A program made the position numbers and the translations under genes. 5,476 bases of DNA, taken from the NCBI GenBank assembly GCA_001004085.1, contig LCQJ01000022.1:1-5476 (forward strand), read 5' to 3'. Source of the DNA: Parcubacteria group bacterium GW2011_GWA2_50_10b. GTDB taxonomy: Bacteria > Patescibacteriota > Minisyncoccia > Phycocordibacterales > Zambryskibacteraceae. Positions 1-5,081 of this stretch are shown here, one piece after another (within the stretch, counting starts at the first letter, position 1; the number at the start of each line of letters is the position of its first letter). The notes under the pieces were generated by a model that made no database searches, was not told where the DNA came from, and saw only the letters and a program-made list of their open reading frames with translations.

Positions 1-1
1 C

Positions 2-1264
2 CGCTCCGCGCTCATGAAGGAATTTAAATTCTCCGAACTTCAGGCCAATGCCATTCTCGAAATGAGGCTCCAGAAACTGGCCGGACTCGAGAGAAAGAAG
101 GTCGAAGATGAGCTGAAAGAAGTCCAGGCTTTTATCCAAGAGATGAAGAATTTGCTGGCGTCGCCAGCAAAAATTTTGAAAGTAGTAAAGGCGGAATTAG
201 AAAGCATCAAGGAAAAGTACGGCGACGAACGCCGCACCAAAGTGGTCAAGGGCGCGGTCAAGAACCTCTCCGTCGAAGACCTGGTGCCGGAGGAAGAACA
301 GGCTTTAGTACTTACTTCCGGCGGCTACATCAAGCGCACCAACCCGGACGAATACAAGCGGCAGAAGCGCGGCGGCGTCGGTGTCATCGACCTCGATACA
401 AAAGAAGAGGATTTCGTCACCCAATTCCTCTCCGCTTCGACCCATGCCGACCTCTTGTTCTTTACCGACAAAGGCAAGGCTTATCAGATCAAGATGTACG
501 ACCTGCCGGAGGGCAAGCGCGCCACCAAGGGCAAGTCGGTCATGAATTTCATCTCGCTCTCCGACGACGAGAAGGTCACTTCGATACTACCCATGCCCAA
601 AGGCAAGGAGATTTCGGCCAGCTCGCTTTTCATGGTCACCGAACAGGGCACGGCCAAGAAAGTCTCCGCCAAAAGCTTCGCTGACGTGCGTTCTTCGGGC
701 ATCATCGCCATCAGACTCTCGGCGGGCCGCCGCCACGACGAAGCAGGCTCTGGCCTCGCGGAGGCGGGAGACAGGCTGGTCTCGGTCGAATTGGTCGAGA
801 AGGCCGACGATATCTCCATTGTGACGAAAAAGGGCCAGTCCATCAGATTCAAAAACTCACTGGTGCGCGAGATGGGCCGGAGCGCCGGCGGCGTCCGCGG
901 CATCAAGCTCGAAAAGGGTGATACGGTGGTGGGAGCCCATGTCGTGAAGCCCGAAGACCAGTCGGGACATCTTCTGGTCATTTCGGCCGCCGGCTATGGC
1001 AAGCGCACCAAACTAACGGAGTACAAAGTACAGGGCCGGGGCGGTTCGGGCATTCTCACTTCCAAAGTGACGCCGAAGACCGGAGTGGTCATAGCTTCCC
1101 AAGTGGTCACCGACCGGGAAGAAGAGGTCATCGCCATTTCCAAAAAGAGCCAGGTCGTGCGCGTGGGGCTCCAGGAAATCCCCGTGCTCGGCCGCCAGAC
1201 CCAGGGCGTGCGCATCATGAAGCTCCGTGAAGGGGATTCCCTCGCCTCCCTCATCTGCCTATAG
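2..1264 (+). CDS. gyrA: DNA gyrase subunit A, C-terminal part (5' end outside window)
   Basis: The reading frame is already open at base 2, so the N-terminal part with the catalytic tyrosine lies upstream. The fragment opens with the conserved region ending the breakage-reunion domain (LQANAILEMRLQKLAGLE), followed by a charged helical stretch. The rest is the DNA-wrapping beta-pinwheel. Six blade-like repeats can be followed, starting near LVLTSGGYIKRT, LLFFTDKGKAYQ, LFMVTEQGTAKK, ISIVTKKGQSIR, LLVISAAGYGKR and VIAISKKSQVVR. A GyrA box, QKRGGVG, lies at bases 362-382 in blade 1. This box favours GyrA over ParC, which lacks or degrades it. A degenerate copy (QGRGGSG) is in blade 5. The protein ends soon after blade 6, with no long acidic tail. 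The subunit binds and wraps DNA so that the GyrA2GyrB2 enzyme can introduce negative supercoils. The TAG stop at 1262-1264 touches the hairpin of the following mobile element. The identification is firm. Confidence 0.95.
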   Translation, partial: RSALMKEFKFSELQANAILEMRLQKLAGLERKKVEDELKEVQAFIQEMKNLLASPAKILKVVKAELESIKEKYGDERRTKVVKGAVKNLSVEDLVPEEEQALVLTSGGYIKRTNPDEYKRQKRGGVGVIDLDTKEEDFVTQFLSASTHADLLFFTDKGKAYQIKMYDLPEGKRATKGKSVMNFISLSDDEKVTSILPMPKGKEISASSLFMVTEQGTAKKVSAKSFADVRSSGIIAIRLSAGRRHDEAGSGLAEAGDRLVSVELVEKADDISIVTKKGQSIRFKNSLVREMGRSAGGVRGIKLEKGDTVVGAHVVKPEDQSGHLLVISAAGYGKRTKLTEYKVQGRGGSGILTSKVTPKTGVVIASQVVTDREEEVIAISKKSQVVRVGLQEIPVLGRQTQGVRIMKLREGDSLASLICL

Positions 1265-1901
1265 TGTCAAGGGGCACCCTTGACACGTCGGAAGCTAGGC
1301 TTAATGTCTCTTTTTCGAAATCGTCCTTATTACCGAAGGTTGATAATAGAAAATCAGTATAGGTGATTGGCAATTTTCTATCTGCCACGTAGTCTTCATA
1401 ACTACTCCATTTATATTGTGAAGGGTGTTTTACTAACCCAGCTTTTACCGGATTCATGTGTATGTATGCGGATGTCCACATAAGTTGCGGGTCTGATTCC
1501 ATTAGTACTGACTTAAATTGGTCTTGGAAAATATGCCCAACTCTTCCATATTTTTTGTTGATATACATTGCATAACTTGTGAATGCTTTCAAAATCAATT
1601 TTGAAATTGAAGTATCTGAACATTGTTCAATAAGGATGTGAAAATGATTTTTCATAAGACAAAAAGCATGAAGCTTAAAACAACCTTTCTTTAAATTGGT
1701 TATTCTAATTCTAGAATAGGGAACTGAAGTGAGGGGATGTTCTGCAAGCTCTTTTTCTTCAAATCCCAATACAAGACCAAGGCGGAATAGAAAAGCTCTG
1801 TAATCTTGCTCATCATAAAAAATATTTTCTCGATTATTTCCTCGATTGTAAATATGTACAACCGAACCTTGTGCAATTTCTCTGTAATCTCTATTTCTCA
1901 T
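1251..1901 (-). CDS. REP-associated tyrosine transposase (Y1 / HUH superfamily)
   Basis: From the ATG at 1899-1901 this is a 216-residue protein of the Y1 transposase family, single-strand DNA endonucleases that cut and rejoin at hairpins through a phosphotyrosine link. The N-terminal block HIYNRGNNRENIFYDEQDY (from residue 16) and the metal-binding HUH motif H86-F87-H88 within CLMKNHFHILIEQ are typical. The helix SYAMYINKKYGRVGHIFQ follows, with Tyr110 and Tyr113 as candidate nucleophiles. Near residue 148 comes HMNPVKAGL, then YKWSSYEDY, both usual in RAYT-type proteins. The frame stays open upstream through the right hairpin to 1985, but I chose 1901 because the family block begins just after it and a TATAAT box sits 6 bases upstream. 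The last residues (about VSRVPLDTIGR) are encoded by the left hairpin and the tail of gyrA. The stop (1251-1253) lies antisense within gyrA. All key residues look intact, so it may be active. Confidence 0.9.
   Translation of the reverse strand: MRNRDYREIAQGSVVHIYNRGNNRENIFYDEQDYRAFLFRLGLVLGFEEKELAEHPLTSVPYSRIRITNLKKGCFKLHAFCLMKNHFHILIEQCSDTSISKLILKAFTSYAMYINKKYGRVGHIFQDQFKSVLMESDPQLMWTSAYIHMNPVKAGLVKHPSQYKWSSYEDYVADRKLPITYTDFLLSTFGNKDDFEKETLSLASDVSRVPLDTIGR
1264..1286. repeat. Left-end hairpin of the Y1 element, overlapping the gyrA stop codon
   Basis: Perfect 10-bp stem GTGTCAAGGG / CCCTTGACAC with a 3-base loop GCA. Its first base is the G of the gyrA TAG stop. It is the likely recognition hairpin for the Y1 transposase, since the same structure is mirrored at 1914-1934. 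It has no following T-run on either strand, so it does not look like an ordinary intrinsic terminator for gyrA, although it could slow RNA polymerase or protect the mRNA end. Confidence 0.85.
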
Positions 1902-1907
1902 AACGCT

Positions 1908-1941
1908 ATTATATGTCAAGGGTGCCCCTTGGCACAATGTC
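1908..1941 (-). promoter_or_regulatory. Likely transposase promoter, giving a leaderless transcript
   Basis: On the minus strand a perfect TATAAT (plus-strand ATTATA, 1908-1913) is followed by AGCGTT and then the ATG at 1901. A start 7 bases after the -10 box would fall on the A of the ATG, so the message would be leaderless; no Shine-Dalgarno is present. The -35 region at normal spacing (18 bases) is only TTGTGC (1932-1937), a weak match. The spacer is almost entirely the right hairpin, so binding or extrusion of that hairpin could affect transcription. The consensus TTGACA in the hairpin abuts TATAAT and cannot serve as its -35. Confidence 0.5.
1914..1934. repeat. Right-end hairpin of the Y1 element
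   Basis: A 9-bp stem TGTCAAGGG / CCCTTGGCA with loop TGC and one G-T wobble (T1916 with G1932). Read on the minus strand it matches the left hairpin at all but one of 21 positions, so the two are inverted repeats. The orientation is fixed by the loop sequence, because the stem itself is palindromic. It lies directly upstream of the transposase -10 box. Confidence 0.85.
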
Positions 1942-1943
1942 CA

Positions 1944-1974
1944 ATTGGTCATTGGGGATTGGTCATTGGGGATT
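1944..1974. repeat. Heptanucleotide tandem repeat (ATTGGTC / ATTGGGG)
   Basis: Four consecutive 7-mers read ATTGGTC, ATTGGGG, ATTGGTC, ATTGGGG, followed by a partial ATT. This can equally be read as two perfect 14-base units. The repeat begins inside a CCAATTGG palindrome (1941-1948) and ends 18 bases before the solute-binding protein gene. Similar short heptamer repeats are known from filamentous cyanobacteria (STRR sequences). Here it sits just outside the mobile element, so it may be a pre-existing intergenic repeat. Confidence 0.8.
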
Positions 1975-1992
1975 TTGTTATACAATTAAGTC
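1959..1992 (+). promoter_or_regulatory. Possible promoter of the solute-binding protein / pilin operon, leaderless
   Basis: A -10-like TACAAT (1981-1986) is followed by six bases and the ATG at 1993, the same layout as the transposase promoter on the other strand. A poor -35 candidate, TTGGTC (1959-1964), lies 16 bases upstream within the heptamer repeat. An overlapping alternative is TG-T-TATACA (1976-1984), an extended -10 form. No Shine-Dalgarno is seen. The -35 is weak, so the exact start is uncertain. Confidence 0.4.
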
Positions 1993-3279
1993 ATGTCCAA
2001 GTTCCAGATTATCCTCCTGTCCGTCTTCGGCTTTTTTATCCTCCTGTCCGTCATGGCCTTCGCACTCTATCGCGGTGGCAGCGGTGCCCAGGAAGCCACT
2101 GTTACCGTCTGGGGAGACATTTCGGCCGAGGATTTCAACCTCTTTTTGAACAACACTGTCCAAAGCCGTGACCAGAAGCTCACTCTCCGGTATATAGAGA
2201 AAGCGGAAGAGAGCCTCGACCGGGAATTCACCGAGGCTTTGGCGCGTGGAGAGGGGCCGGACCTTTTGATTACCACCCAGGACAAACTCTGGAAAGAGAA
2301 GTCCAAACTGCTCGCCATTCCTTACGGCAACGTAAGCGAGCGGGAATTCAAGCAGACTTTCGCCGAAGAGGGGGAACTCTTCCTGGCCAAGGACGGCGTC
2401 TATGGACTGCCGCTCTCCATCGACCCGATGGTTCTTTATTACAACCGCGACCTCTTGTCGGCGGCAGGGCTCGCCAAACCGCTCGGCTACTGGGATGAGA
2501 TTTACGCCACTATCTATAAATTGACTCGCCGCGACGGCGCGGGCAATCTGGTCGAGTCGGCTATCGCTTTGGGCGAGGCGAGGAATATCCCGCATGCCAA
2601 GGATATTCTCTCGCTGTTATTGCTCCAGGCCGGCACGCCCATTACCGGCTTTATAGGTGATGAGCTCCGCTCGTATCTGGCCGCCAATTTTGACCTGACT
2701 ACTTCACCCGGAGAATCCGCGCTCGATTTCTACACCCAGTTTTCCAATCCGTCCAAGCCTTATTACAGCTGGAACAGAACGTTGCCTTCGGCCCAGACCC
2801 GCTTCACCAGCGGGGACTCTGCTTATTACCTTGGTTTCGCCAGTGAATTAAGGGCGTTGAGGGGGAAGAACCCAAATCTCAATTTCGGCGTTACTCTCGT
2901 GCCGCAATCGCGCGTCCAGGGCCGGACCGTCACCTTCGGACGTTTGCGCGCGGTCTCAATCTCTCGCGGCACGCGTAACCCAGCTGCCGCTTTGAGCGCG
3001 GCTCTCTCCCTGGTTTCGAAAGAACAGGCCTCGGCGCTCTCCGAAATCTTAAACGTACCTCCGGCGCGGCGCGACCTCCTCTCCACAGAGCCGGCCGGGG
3101 CGGAGATGCCAGTTTTTTACGAAGCCGCTTTGCAGGCCAAGGGGTGGCTCGACCCGGATGACGTGCGCACCCGCGCCATCTTCGGCGAGATGATTGAGGC
3201 GGTGACCAGCGGCCGGGCGAGGGCTTATGAAGCATTGAGCGCGGCCGACCGCGCTTTGGGAGACGCTATCAAACCATGA
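1993..3279 (+). CDS. Membrane-anchored extracellular solute-binding protein (family 1-like)
   Basis: This 428-residue protein begins with a short cytoplasmic end and one hydrophobic helix (about residues 5-26). There is no lipobox cysteine, and in fact no cysteine anywhere, so it is probably held by an uncleaved anchor with the domain outside. The body fits the type 1 periplasmic-binding fold of carbohydrate ABC transporters (MalE/UgpB type): PDLLIT (89-94), the hallmark YGLPLSIDPMVLYYNRDLL from residue 137, RFTSGDSAYYLGF (from 270) and PPARRDLL (356-363). Such proteins capture sugars or other solutes and pass them to a permease. No permease or ATPase is next to it; instead its stop overlaps the start of a pilin-like gene by 4 bases (ATGA), indicating coupled translation. 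The substrate cannot be read from the sequence. The fold assignment is confident; the role within the pilin set is inference. Confidence 0.85.
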   Translation: MSKFQIILLSVFGFFILLSVMAFALYRGGSGAQEATVTVWGDISAEDFNLFLNNTVQSRDQKLTLRYIEKAEESLDREFTEALARGEGPDLLITTQDKLWKEKSKLLAIPYGNVSEREFKQTFAEEGELFLAKDGVYGLPLSIDPMVLYYNRDLLSAAGLAKPLGYWDEIYATIYKLTRRDGAGNLVESAIALGEARNIPHAKDILSLLLLQAGTPITGFIGDELRSYLAANFDLTTSPGESALDFYTQFSNPSKPYYSWNRTLPSAQTRFTSGDSAYYLGFASELRALRGKNPNLNFGVTLVPQSRVQGRTVTFGRLRAVSISRGTRNPAAALSAALSLVSKEQASALSEILNVPPARRDLLSTEPAGAEMPVFYEAALQAKGWLDPDDVRTRAIFGEMIEAVTSGRARAYEALSAADRALGDAIKP

Positions 3280-3590
3280 AAAACCTGATTGTCTGCGACG
3301 GAGTAACGGTGCCTTGCACTTTCGAAAAGCTGGTCGAACTGGTGGAGGTGCTTATTACCGACCTGGTTTACCTCTCCACTTTCCTGGCGGTGGCGGCTTT
3401 CGCTTACGCCGGCTACATTCTTCTGACCTCGGGCGGCAATACTTCGGCGCGCGATAAGGCCAAAGACATCTTTATGAAAGTGCTCATCGGCTACCTGTGG
3501 ATACTGGCGGCCTGGCTTGTGGTCTACACTATAACGAGTGTACTGCTTAACCCCGGCTATTCTCTGCTCGGCAGTCCTAGGCCAAATTAA
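3276..3590 (+). CDS. Two-helix pilin-like membrane protein 1 (T4SS pilin / VirB2-like)
   Basis: A 104-residue protein whose start overlaps the previous stop by 4 bases. It has two hydrophobic helices (about 26-50 and 68-91) joined by a polar, basic loop with the pattern AGYILLTSGGNTSARDKAKD. The second helix carries GYLWILAAWLVV. This layout (F-Y-A-G, then GGN, then A-K, then G and AAW) is what I associate with the T4SS pilin family abundant in CPR bacteria, related in topology to VirB2/TrbC. Two cysteines (7 and 14) precede the first helix and could pair outside the membrane. No clear cleavable leader is present. It is more like the next gene than the four that follow. Pilin function is by family resemblance only; a holin-like or other small membrane role is not excluded. 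Confidence 0.7.
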   Translation: MKNLIVCDGVTVPCTFEKLVELVEVLITDLVYLSTFLAVAAFAYAGYILLTSGGNTSARDKAKDIFMKVLIGYLWILAAWLVVYTITSVLLNPGYSLLGSPRPN

Positions 3591-3944
3591 ATGAGAAAAA
3601 CAATTCTTGCCGCATATTACTTCCTGGTTATCGCTAAGGTGTCTGCTCAAGGCGATGTTGAGAATAGAATCAATATTCCTAACCCTTTCGGCCACGGTAT
3701 TAATTCGCTCTTTGATCTGCTCCAGACGGTCGTCAACAACATCATCCTACCCATCGGAGGAGTGCTCGCGGTGCTCGCCTTCATCTACTCCGGCTTTCTA
3801 TACGTGACGGCGCAAGGGAATGAAACGAAGCTCAAAACGGCCCACACTGCTCTCTTATATACGGCCATCGGCACGGCAGTGCTTCTAGGCTCCTGGACTC
3901 TGGCCAATGTTATTAAAGCCACTATTAATCAACTAATGACATAA
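3591..3944 (+). CDS. Two-helix pilin-like membrane protein 2, with signal peptide
   Basis: 117 residues, starting at the base right after the previous TAA. The N-terminus MRKTILAAYYFLVIAKVSAQ is a plausible signal peptide with a signal-peptidase-like site after VSA. A short polar segment follows, then two helices (about 51-73 and 88-110) around the loop YVTAQGNETKLKTAH. The GF-Y-T-A-x-GN pattern and the basic loop match pilin-like protein 1, so both belong to the same subgroup. The mature form of about 98 residues is close in size and topology to processed VirB2-type pilins (inference). There is no Shine-Dalgarno before the ATG, so translation may depend on coupling to the upstream gene. Confidence 0.7.
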   Translation: MRKTILAAYYFLVIAKVSAQGDVENRINIPNPFGHGINSLFDLLQTVVNNIILPIGGVLAVLAFIYSGFLYVTAQGNETKLKTAHTALLYTAIGTAVLLGSWTLANVIKATINQLMT

Positions 3945-3950
3945 ACAAAT

Positions 3951-4235
3951 ATGAATCCTCCAGGCAACTTTTCAGAATTAATAAATATATTTCTTAATCT
4001 TATCAACCTTACCTTACCTGTTATTGTCGGCTTAGCTCTTCTAGTATTCTTTAAAGGTCTAGTGGCCTTTATCGCCAAGTCTGGGGATGAAAAGAGCCAC
4101 GCGGAAGGTCGGAACTTGATGGTCTGGGGGCTTGTCGGCTTGTTCGTTATGATTTCTGTGATAGGGATAATAAAATTTTTCTACGCCGATATAGGATTCT
4201 CTAGGCCGTTCGGCTTGCCGACCCTACCTATTTAA
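3951..4235 (+). CDS. Two-helix pilin-like membrane protein 3
   Basis: 94 residues, 6 bases after the previous stop. Helices lie at about 18-42 and 57-77, joined by AKSGDEKSHAEGRNLMVWG. This protein opens a second subgroup with genes 4, 5 and 6 of the cluster, marked by FF(W/K)GL, a G-D/E-x-x-x-x-EG loop and a second helix of the form WGLVxLFVMxSVxG. It has Lys35 where the two nearest paralogues have Trp. It has no obvious cleaved leader, and a short tail rich in Pro and Leu ends the protein. The first 100 bases are distinctly AT-rich compared with the solute-binding protein gene. The function is unknown; a structural subunit of a surface or secretion assembly is the best guess. Confidence 0.65.
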   Translation: MNPPGNFSELINIFLNLINLTLPVIVGLALLVFFKGLVAFIAKSGDEKSHAEGRNLMVWGLVGLFVMISVIGIIKFFYADIGFSRPFGLPTLPI

Positions 4236-4236
4236 A

Positions 4237-4623
4237 ATGCCAAGCCTACAAGGTTTAATAAGAGCAAGCGGAGGAATAATCTCAATACTAATAGGGATGA
4301 TGGTGGCTGCGGCTCTGCTCATATTTTTATGGGGCTTGATGAGGTTTATTTTTCGTGTCGGTGGTGATGAAAAGGCGGTGACAGAAGGGAAGAATATTAT
4401 GATATGGGGCGTCGTCTCCCTCTTCGTCATGGTCTCCATTTGGGGGATTATTGGCTTTTTCCAGCGCGCGTTTAATCTGCCAGACATCAATACAACCCAA
4501 AACGCCCCTTTGCCGGGTAATTTGCCATCACGCAATATTATTCCTCAACCCGGCAACCAACCAGAGCCTGGGAACTTGCCTTCCCACCCTATTACACCCC
4601 CGTTTAACTCCGGGCCGCTATAG
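4237..4623 (+). CDS. Two-helix pilin-like membrane protein 4 with Pro/Gly/Asn-rich tail
   Basis: 128 residues, one base after the previous stop. The helices (about 13-39 and 55-76) and the loop VGGDEKAVTEGKNIMIWG match the subgroup of genes 3, 5 and 6. It alone carries a long tail (about 81-128) rich in Pro, Asn and Gly, with PGN repeated three times (PGNLPS, PGNQPE, PGNLPS). Such a tail is probably unstructured and, if the topology follows VirB2-like proteins, would lie on the same side of the membrane as the N-terminus. It may act as a spacer or wall/surface contact segment. A weak 4-bp hairpin (GGGG-ATAA-CCCC, 4623-4634) overlaps the stop. This is the last gene before the 100-base gap. Confidence 0.65.
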   Translation: MPSLQGLIRASGGIISILIGMMVAAALLIFLWGLMRFIFRVGGDEKAVTEGKNIMIWGVVSLFVMVSIWGIIGFFQRAFNLPDINTTQNAPLPGNLPSRNIIPQPGNQPEPGNLPSHPITPPFNSGPL

Positions 4624-4723
4624 GGGATAACCCCGTTGTCTTTATACTGCCCCGTTGTATCATATAGAGATACCATTTAGGTATACATATATTAGTAAAT
4701 AGTAGTTAGTAAATAGTAAATAA
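4624..4723 (+). promoter_or_regulatory. Intergenic region with repeats and possible promoter of the second unit
   Basis: This 100-base AT-rich gap is the only sizeable break in the gene cluster. It contains a direct repeat CCCCGTTGT (4631-4639 and 4650-4658), a TATACT box (4643-4648), a series GTATC, GATAC, GTATAC starting at 4657, 4669 and 4681 (exactly 12 apart), and a heptamer repeat running to the next ATG. Several -10-like hexamers occur (TATACT, TATACA, TATATT), but none has a convincing -35 at good spacing, so I cannot place the start site. A separate promoter for the last two genes is likely but unproven. Confidence 0.35.
4693..4720. repeat. Heptanucleotide tandem repeat (TAGTAAA / TAGTAGT)
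   Basis: Four 7-mers in a row: TAGTAAA, TAGTAGT, TAGTAAA, TAGTAAA, followed by TAA and then the ATG at 4724. A 13-base stretch TTAGTAAATAGTA is repeated with a 14-base period (4692-4704 and 4706-4718). The repeat occupies the position where a ribosome-binding site would lie, so the leader is unstructured and A/T-rich. It has the same 7-base period as the repeat at 1944-1974, but an unrelated sequence. Confidence 0.7.
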
Positions 4724-5068
4724 ATGAAAAAAGTTATTCTTGCCGCTCTGGCCTTCGCTCCGGCACTCGCTGCCGCTCAAACACTGGGCAACCTCGAGAC
4801 CCTGGTCCGTTCCATTGGCAGGCTCATCGACCTCGCTTTGCCCATCGTTGTGGCTATCGCGCTCCTCGCCTTCTTCTGGGGCTTGGTCAAGTTCATCTTC
4901 TCCGCTTCCGGCGAAGATGCTCATAAAGAGGGCCAACGCCTCATGATTTGGGGCCTCGTAGCTCTCTTCGTCATGGTCTCTGTATGGGGTCTCGTCCGCT
5001 TCATCGGCACGGCTCTTGGTGTTGGACAAGGTGACACCATAACTGTCCCGACCGTTCCTCTGAGATAG
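4724..5068 (+). CDS. Two-helix pilin-like membrane protein 5, with signal peptide
   Basis: 114 residues. The N-terminus MKKVILAALAFAPALAAAQ is a good signal peptide with a cleavage site around ALA-AAQ. The mature part has two helices (about 36-58 and 74-95) around SASGEDAHKEGQRLMIWG. FFWGLVKFIF and LFVMVSVWGLVRF are very close to pilin-like protein 4. The 17 bases coding for the core of helix 2 (4964-4980) are identical to 4420-4436 in that gene. The codons are GC-rich and regular, unlike the AT-rich start of gene 3. It is the first gene after the 100-base gap and so probably heads its own transcript. Together with protein 2 it is the best candidate for a processed, exported pilin subunit; this is inference from the leader and topology. 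Confidence 0.7.
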   Translation: MKKVILAALAFAPALAAAQTLGNLETLVRSIGRLIDLALPIVVAIALLAFFWGLVKFIFSASGEDAHKEGQRLMIWGLVALFVMVSVWGLVRFIGTALGVGQGDTITVPTVPLR

Positions 5069-5081
5069 TCTTAAATAAAGG

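Larger units (their letters stand above)
1264..1934 (-). mobile_element. Small Y1-transposase element bounded by mirror-image hairpins (RAYT / IS200-like)
   Basis: A single minus-strand Y1 transposase gene is framed by two hairpins of nearly the same sequence. The left stem (1264-1286) is GTGTCAAGGG / CCCTTGACAC with loop GCA. The right one (1914-1934) is TGTCAAGGG / CCCTTGGCA with loop TGC and one T-G wobble. The reverse complement of the right copy differs from the left copy at a single base over 21 positions, so the two ends are inverted copies. The interior is clearly AT-richer than gyrA or the following gene, which suggests acquired DNA. No target-site duplication is visible, as expected for single-strand Y1 transposition. 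Hairpin-bounded single-gene elements fit IS200/IS605 and REP/RAYT systems. The inverted arrangement and the lack of a tnpB-like gene favour the RAYT type. The outer limits are inferred from the hairpins only. Confidence 0.75.

Noticed and set aside
484..981. Minus-strand open frame within gyrA
   Set aside because: It is a shadow of the conserved gyrase wrapping domain, with Ser/Arg-rich low-information sequence.
1264..1286. Hairpin at the end of gyrA as a rho-independent terminator
   Set aside because: No T-run follows on either strand, and a mirrored copy at 1914-1934 shows that it is the end of the mobile element.
1280..1308. TTGACA in the left hairpin as a plus-strand promoter into the element
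   Set aside because: No -10-like hexamer lies at 16-18 bases (TAATGT or AATGTC only).
1908..1919. Consensus TTGACA next to TATAAT on the minus strand as a strong promoter
   Set aside because: The two boxes abut with no spacer, so TTGACA cannot act as the -35 for that -10; it is part of the hairpin stem.
1944..1974. Repeat as part of a CRISPR array
   Set aside because: The units are 7 bases with no spacers between them, so it is a simple tandem repeat.
1902..1985. Longer transposase start at 1985 (28 extra N-terminal residues)
   Set aside because: The extension would be encoded by the heptamer repeat and the hairpin, overlaps the promoter region, and shows no family similarity; the ATG at 1901 directly precedes the conserved block.
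1806..2171. Plus-strand open frame across the element's right end into the solute-binding protein gene
   Set aside because: It spans the hairpin and repeat and overlaps two well-supported genes; its sequence is not protein-like.
1978..2595. Long minus-strand open frame opposite the solute-binding protein gene
   Set aside because: It lies antisense to a gene with clear family motifs and shows no recognisable protein signature; it is a product of GC-rich codons.
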